From an uncultured Eubacteriales bacterium (GTDB lineage: Bacteria; Bacillota; Clostridia; Oscillospirales; Acutalibacteraceae): a stretch of DNA of 64,000 bases. The notes below the pieces were generated by a model. That model saw nothing but the letters and a program-made list of their open reading frames with translations. It was not told the DNA's origin and searched no databases. The stretch is from assembly GCA_934457115.1 (NCBI GenBank), contig CAKSHI010000003.1, positions 1-64,000 on the forward strand, in the 5' to 3' direction. Position numbers and translations under genes: made by a program. Below are positions 59,550-64,000 of this stretch, piece after piece (positions within the stretch are counted from its first letter, which is position 1; every line of letters begins with the position of its first letter).

Positions 59550-59669
59550 TTATCTTTGGCTTATATGCCATTCTTGATCTTTGAAGATTAGGTCATCGAT
59601 ATCTTCTTTGACAATATTTTTTTCCTCTTTTGAAACAGGTTTTGTTGAATTATCAAAATGTAAGTTCAT
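59550..59669 (-). CDS. 39-residue protein with a strong ribosome binding site
   Basis: The frame runs from the ATG at 59669 to TAA at 59550, behind AAAGGAGGG. The protein (MNLHFDNSTKPVSKEEKNIV, then EDIDDLIFKDQEWHISQR) is polar and charged, without Cys. The strong ribosome binding site and single frame in an otherwise empty region suggest that it is translated. The function is unknown. Confidence 0.55.
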   Translation of the reverse strand: MNLHFDNSTKPVSKEEKNIVKEDIDDLIFKDQEWHISQR

Positions 59670-59755
59670 GAATTACCCTCCTTTTTTGCATACCCTACTA
59701 TTATATTCACATGACATTGAAAAAATGATAAAAATTTGATGACAGAAAAAATTAG

Positions 59756-59930
59756 TTTATAATTAAAGTACGGATGTTTTTTACCTCTTAAAGCGGCGGG
59801 TTCTATCCAAGATTTCAGCGAGGGATATATAACTCTCTTAACTGAAACCCTGAGGGACTAACGCTCCCTTTGCACTGATTGCAATTTGTCGTATGCTTTG
59901 CTCCTTGCAGGCAAAGCAGAGCGTTGCTCT
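59756..59930 (+). repeat. Structured ~175-bp intergenic repeat, copy 3
   Basis: It shares with the other copies TTTATAATTAAAGT, GCGGCGGGTTCTATCCAAGATTTCAG (in pieces), CTGAAACCCT, GACTAACGCTC, TTTGCACTGATTGCAA and the last hairpin TTGCAGGCAAAGCAGAGCG. GATTTCAG pairs with CTGAAACC. It lies 60 bases upstream of the chromate transporter operon. Confidence 0.77.
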
Positions 59931-59990
59931 GGTTTAAATTAAAATAACTTTGTTATATAAAATCTTTAGTATAGGAGGATACTTTATAAA

Positions 59991-60557
59991 ATGAAAGAAA
60001 AAAATTTGAAGATGCTCTTTTCTTTATTTTGGACCTTTTTAAAGATAGGTGCCTTTACGTTTGGCGGCGGGTATGCAATGATACCAATAATTCAAGAGGA
60101 GGTTGTAAATAAAAGAAAGTGGCTTAATAATAAGGATATTTTAGATATAATAGCAGTTTCGGAATCAACTCCCGGGCCTATTGCCATAAATTCAGCGACG
60201 TTTATAGGATATCAAAAGGCGGGAGTTTGGGGATCTTTCTTTTGTACGCTTGGGGCTTCTTTGCCTTCGTTTTGCATTATATTGATAATTTCTTTTTTCT
60301 TTAGGAGTTTTCAAGAAATAGAAGCTGTGAGATATGCATTTAATGGGATTCGTGCAGGAGTAGTTGCGCTAATCATAAAGGCACTTATTTCTATGTATAA
60401 GCAATGCCCTAAGGGTACTTTTTCTTATATAATAATGGCTGTGGCATTTGTATTATCAGTATTTTTTGATATAAATGTATTGTTGATAATAATTTGCAGT
60501 GCATTGTTAGGCATAGCGTGTGCCTTGATTTCTTATAAAAAAGGAGAAGAAAAATGA
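59991..60557 (+). CDS. Chromate transporter family protein, subunit 1
   Basis: The 188-residue membrane protein is a half-length ChrA homologue: FKIGAFTFGGGYAMIPIIQEEV near residue 16, ESTPGPIAINSATFIGYQKAG near 56, and several membrane helices. Short ChrA proteins are encoded in pairs and probably form a heterodimer; their natural role is anion transport, chromate being one case. AGGAGG precedes the ATG. It overlaps its partner by four bases. Confidence 0.92.
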   Translation: MKEKNLKMLFSLFWTFLKIGAFTFGGGYAMIPIIQEEVVNKRKWLNNKDILDIIAVSESTPGPIAINSATFIGYQKAGVWGSFFCTLGASLPSFCIILIISFFFRSFQEIEAVRYAFNGIRAGVVALIIKALISMYKQCPKGTFSYIIMAVAFVLSVFFDINVLLIIICSALLGIACALISYKKGEEK

Positions 60558-61126
60558 TTTACTTTTTATTGTTTTTAACCTTTTTTAAGATAGGTGCTTT
60601 TACCTTTGGAGGAGGCTATGCTATGCTTCCCTTAATAGAAGATGAGGTAATAAAAAATGGCTGGATGAGTTTGGAGGAACTTGTAGATTTTATAGCTATA
60701 AGTGAAAGTACACCGGGACCATTTGCTATAAATATTTCTACCTATGTTGGGTCGGAAGTTGCAGGGATTTTGGGAGCTCTATGTGCGACAATAGGAGTTA
60801 TACTACCTTCTTTTATTATTATTTTAATAGTAGCTAAATTTTATATGAAGTTTAAGGATAATAAAATTGTTAAAGGTGCAATGAGTGGCCTAAAGCCCGC
60901 TACTATAGGACTTATAGCGGCAGCAGTGATTTCAATTGGTAAGTCAGTGTTCTTTTCTAACGGATTTTATATTTCACTGCTCAAGGATTACTCGTTTTTA
61001 TGTTCTTTATTTATATTTGCGCTTATACTATTTCTTGTCATTAAGAAAGTTAACCCCATATTATTAATAATGCTTTCGGCCATTCTTGGTATTTTATCAG
61101 GGTATATTAAACCATTGATAATTTAG
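60554..61126 (+). CDS. Chromate transporter family protein, subunit 2
   Basis: The 190-residue partner of the preceding gene has the same motifs (FKIGAFTFGGGYAMLPLIEDEV near residue 8, ESTPGPFAINISTYVGSEVAG near 50). The start ATG overlaps the stop of subunit 1. The two are paralogues with the usual opposed topology proposed for the family. Confidence 0.92.
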   Translation: MIYFLLFLTFFKIGAFTFGGGYAMLPLIEDEVIKNGWMSLEELVDFIAISESTPGPFAINISTYVGSEVAGILGALCATIGVILPSFIIILIVAKFYMKFKDNKIVKGAMSGLKPATIGLIAAAVISIGKSVFFSNGFYISLLKDYSFLCSLFIFALILFLVIKKVNPILLIMLSAILGILSGYIKPLII

Positions 61127-61260
61127 GTTTGTGTAAATGTCATGTTTATGGATAATAATAAATTAATGGTTTAATTAATTAAATTATTTTGGATATAAAT
61201 TATTGATAAATTTGGGTGTTTGTAGTATTATATTTAAAAAATATAAAAGGAGAGGATTAT

Positions 61261-63891
61261 ATGGATTTTCATCTTCACTCAGTTGATGAGGTCTTAAAAG
61301 AGGTTAATTCTTCAAAAGATGGATTAACTCAAGAAAAAGCTGCCTCCGTTTTAACTTCAAATGGGAAGAATAAATTGAATGAGGGTAAAAAAGATTCTTT
61401 TTTTGAACGTCTTTTAAAACAACTTTCAGACCCTATGATAGTGGTTTTATTGGCTGCGGCACTGGTGTCTACGCTGACATCTATCTATCAAAACGAATCC
61501 TTTACTGATGTTTTTATTATCTTGTTTGTTGTAATCGTAAATGCTTTTTTAGGGATATACCAAGAAAGCAAGGCCGAAAAGGCGATTGAAGCATTAAAGG
61601 AAATGTCCGGCTCTGTTTCTAAGGTTATTAGAGATGGGGTACTTTGCAATGTCAAAAGTGAGGACATTGTTGTAGGCGATATAGTTATGTTAGAGGCAGG
61701 GGACTCTGTTCCTGCGGATCTAAGAATAATTGAAAGCGTTAATTTAAAAGTGGATGAGTCTATGTTAACGGGAGAATCTATACCCGTTAATAAGAAAAGC
61801 GATATTCTTATAAAAGGAAAAGAGGATATTACTTTAGCAGATAGAAAAAATATGCTATATATGGGGAGTAATGTGGTTTATGGCAACGGTAAGGCTGTTG
61901 TTGTAAAGACCGGCATGAATACTGAAATGGGTAAAATTGCAGACGCCATAGTAAAGGCCGGAGATGATTCGACTCCACTTCAAAAAAAGCTTAACCAATT
62001 AAGTAAGATACTAAGCTTTTTAGTTATAGGTATATGTGCGGTATTATTTATATTCAGTATAATAAAAGAGGGCTCATTTAACCCTGAGGTTGCAATAGAT
62101 ACATTTATGTTGGCTGTAAGTTTGGCTGTTGCCGCTATACCTGAAGGTTTGGCAGCTGTGGTTACGGTTCAACTTTCTATAGGCGTTACAAGAATGGCAA
62201 AACAAAATGCTATTATAAGAAAGCTAAGTGCGGTCGAAACTCTGGGATGTACTCAAGTTATTTGTTCTGACAAAACGGGTACTCTTACCAAAAATCAAAT
62301 GACTGTCGTAGATTCTTTTTCTTTTGATAAAGATAGACTACAAAACATAATGGCTCTTTGTAATAATGCGGAAATTGGCGAAGAGGGTAAGATTATAGGC
62401 GAACCTACTGAAATTTCGTTATTTAATTGGGCAAATGACAGTATTAGCATAAGTGATTTAAAGAAGGAGTACGTAAGATTTGCGGAAATACCGTTTGATT
62501 CAGAAAGAAAGATGATGTCTACATTTCATAAATCATCAAACGGTGCTATACTTCAATATACAAAGGGTGCACCAGATGTAATTATTGATAGGTGCTCTAA
62601 ATATTTTGATGGTAAAAATATTTGTGATTTGACAGATAAAATAAAAGGCCAAATTTTAAATAAAAATAGAGAGATGACTGATAAAGCTCTAAGAGTTTTG
62701 GCAGCTTCATTTAAGACTTTGGATAAAGAACCTAAGAGCTTGAGTTCACAGCAGAATGAAAGTGACTTGGTTTTTGTAGGTTTATGCGGCATGATAGACC
62801 CAATAAGGCAAGAAGCATTGGAAGCAATTAGAGATTGTAAAAGTGCGGGAATCCACCCTATAATGATAACGGGTGACCATAAAAATACGGCTGTCGCAAT
62901 AGGAAAAAGTCTTGGTATAATTACTAATGAAGAGCAAGCCTTGACTGGAGTGGAACTTGATAAGATTAGTGACGAGGAGCTTTCTAAAACTATAGAAAAC
63001 TATTCAGTCTTTGCAAGAGTTCAGCCTGAACACAAGACAAGAATTGTAAATGCTTACAGATCTAAGAATATGGTTGTCGCAATGACAGGCGATGGAGTAA
63101 ATGATGCACCGTCGATCAAAAGCGCCGATATTGGAGTAGGCATGGGTATAACGGGTACAGATGTAACGAAAAATGTAGCAGATATGATATTATCCGATGA
63201 TAATTTCTCCACAATCGTTTTTGCGGTTGCAGAAGGAAGAAGAATATACGACAATATAAGAAAAGCCATACAATTCTTATTGTCTTCAAATATAAGTGAA
63301 GTTATATCTATTTTTGTAGCTACTATACTTGGGTTTACTATTTTAAAACCCGTGCATATTCTATGGATTAATTTGATTACGGATACTTTCCCGGCTCTTG
63401 CATTGGGTATGGAGAAGGCTGAACCTAATCTTATGAAGCAAAAACCAAGAAAACCTTCCGACGGCATATTTGCAGACGGTATGGCATTTGATGTTATATA
63501 TCAAGGAATACTGATTTCTATTTTGACAATTGTTTCATATTTTGTCGGCCATTATATTGAATCCGGTGTTTTTGAAATAACTAATAGTAATGATGGTACA
63601 ACCATGGCATTTTTGACTATGTCTATGGCTGAAATATTCCATTCCTTTAATGTTAGGTCAAGGAAAAACTCTATTTTTTCATTGAATAGCAAGAATATAT
63701 ACATGTTGGGCTCTATGATTATGTCATTTATCTTGACTTTACTTGTAATATATGTTCCTGCATTATCAGGCCTATTTGGGTTTGAGAGCATTTCATTGTT
63801 TGAATATACAGTTTCACTTTTGATTGCTATTTCAGTTATCCCTATAGTTGAAATTGTAAAAGTAATAGAAAGAAAAATTAGATTAAAATAA
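61261..63891 (+). CDS. Calcium-translocating P-type ATPase (PMCA/SERCA type)
   Basis: The 876-residue P2-type ATPase should export calcium. It has an N-terminal cation-ATPase segment, the actuator motif LTGESIPV near residue 178, the M4 site AAIPEGLAAVV near 292, phosphorylation site CSDKTGTLTKNQ near 337, KGAPD near 435, TGDGVNDAPS near 607 and ten membrane helices. M6 keeps NLITDTFPALALG. I chose the ATG at 61261 because AAGGAGAGG lies 8 bases upstream; an earlier in-frame start at 61216 has none. It is read alone or with the gene that follows 21 bases later. Confidence 0.94.
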   Translation: MDFHLHSVDEVLKEVNSSKDGLTQEKAASVLTSNGKNKLNEGKKDSFFERLLKQLSDPMIVVLLAAALVSTLTSIYQNESFTDVFIILFVVIVNAFLGIYQESKAEKAIEALKEMSGSVSKVIRDGVLCNVKSEDIVVGDIVMLEAGDSVPADLRIIESVNLKVDESMLTGESIPVNKKSDILIKGKEDITLADRKNMLYMGSNVVYGNGKAVVVKTGMNTEMGKIADAIVKAGDDSTPLQKKLNQLSKILSFLVIGICAVLFIFSIIKEGSFNPEVAIDTFMLAVSLAVAAIPEGLAAVVTVQLSIGVTRMAKQNAIIRKLSAVETLGCTQVICSDKTGTLTKNQMTVVDSFSFDKDRLQNIMALCNNAEIGEEGKIIGEPTEISLFNWANDSISISDLKKEYVRFAEIPFDSERKMMSTFHKSSNGAILQYTKGAPDVIIDRCSKYFDGKNICDLTDKIKGQILNKNREMTDKALRVLAASFKTLDKEPKSLSSQQNESDLVFVGLCGMIDPIRQEALEAIRDCKSAGIHPIMITGDHKNTAVAIGKSLGIITNEEQALTGVELDKISDEELSKTIENYSVFARVQPEHKTRIVNAYRSKNMVVAMTGDGVNDAPSIKSADIGVGMGITGTDVTKNVADMILSDDNFSTIVFAVAEGRRIYDNIRKAIQFLLSSNISEVISIFVATILGFTILKPVHILWINLITDTFPALALGMEKAEPNLMKQKPRKPSDGIFADGMAFDVIYQGILISILTIVSYFVGHYIESGVFEITNSNDGTTMAFLTMSMAEIFHSFNVRSRKNSIFSLNSKNIYMLGSMIMSFILTLLVIYVPALSGLFGFESISLFEYTVSLLIAISVIPIVEIVKVIERKIRLK

Positions 63892-63912
63892 AAATTATAT
63901 AGGAGGGTTTTT

Positions 63913-64000
63913 ATGGAATTAAAGAAGAAAAAAAAGCTAACAAAGGGTTTAGTAATCATTGGAGTTGTTTTAATTGCAATAGTGGGGATATCGATGGCAT
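63913..64000 (+). CDS. Start of a membrane-anchored or exported protein (cut by window edge)
   Basis: The ATG at 63913 follows AGGAGGG. The 29 visible residues are a Lys-rich start (MELKKKKKLTKG) and a hydrophobic helix (LVIIGVVLIAIVGISMA). This would fit a signal anchor, for example of a transporter adaptor or another exported protein; nothing more can be said. Confidence 0.7.
   Translation, partial: MELKKKKKLTKGLVIIGVVLIAIVGISMA

Overview
The window is AT-rich (roughly one third G+C by eye, not computed) chromosomal DNA of a low-GC, Gram-positive, probably spore-forming anaerobe of the class Clostridia. The signs are a cysteine T-box leader on cysE-cysS, GTP-type PEP carboxykinase, a SpoVB-type flippase, a PdaA-like deacetylase, a VanW-domain protein, QueH, a DUF896 protein, YerB/DUF3048, strong AGGAGG ribosome binding sites and frequent TTG/GTG starts. 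I cannot name the species.

Layout. 1-1650: three tRNA genes (Pro, Gln, Val; minus strand) with a DUF896 gene, a short protein resembling the Spo0A C-terminus, and a GC-richer stretch that probably encodes an unassigned structured RNA. 1.8-9.2 kb: housekeeping genes, namely a CapA-like lipoprotein, cysE-cysS behind a T-box, and a recA-recX-rimO-pgsA operon. 9.5-14.0 kb: a tandem array of ten small exported proteins with nearly the same 29-30 residue signal peptide ending in Cys-Phe-Ala and unrelated, mostly very acidic mature parts; eight of the ten have their own sigma-A-type promoter. 14.1-32.6 kb: pckG, a phosphodiesterase, three small conserved-looking proteins, proB-proA, a left-handed beta-helix protein, YerB, a TtcA-like protein, SpoVB, an amino-acid ABC transporter, queH, a GNAT enzyme and a GT39-type membrane protein.

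32.7-53.2 kb: a foreign, visibly GC-richer block ending beside the 3' end of rlmD. It carries the replication module of a phage-like element (SNF2 helicase, VRR-NUC nuclease, primase-helicase, DUF4406, DUF2800, DUF2815, family A DNA polymerase) but no capsid, terminase, integrase or conjugation genes. Several of these genes are broken by single in-frame stop codons, and a SymE-like gene at the right end is broken twice. In contrast, a defence-like cassette in the middle looks intact: two DNA methyltransferases (DPPY and SPPY types) and an unknown gene facing an Mrr-like nuclease-helicase, an ImmA/IrrE-type metallopeptidase with zinc ribbons, and an XRE regulator. The regulator's divergent control region carries three CGGACA operators lying in the spacers of two opposed promoters.

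53.2-64 kb: host genes again, with rlmD, VanW-domain protein, polysaccharide deacetylase, a zinc phospholipase C-like protein followed by two secreted proteins of unknown function, a chromate transporter pair, a calcium P-type ATPase, and the start of a membrane-anchored protein at the edge. A ~175-bp structured repeat occurs three times in full (9.2, 22.7, 59.8 kb) and once as a deleted, inverted remnant (13.55 kb).
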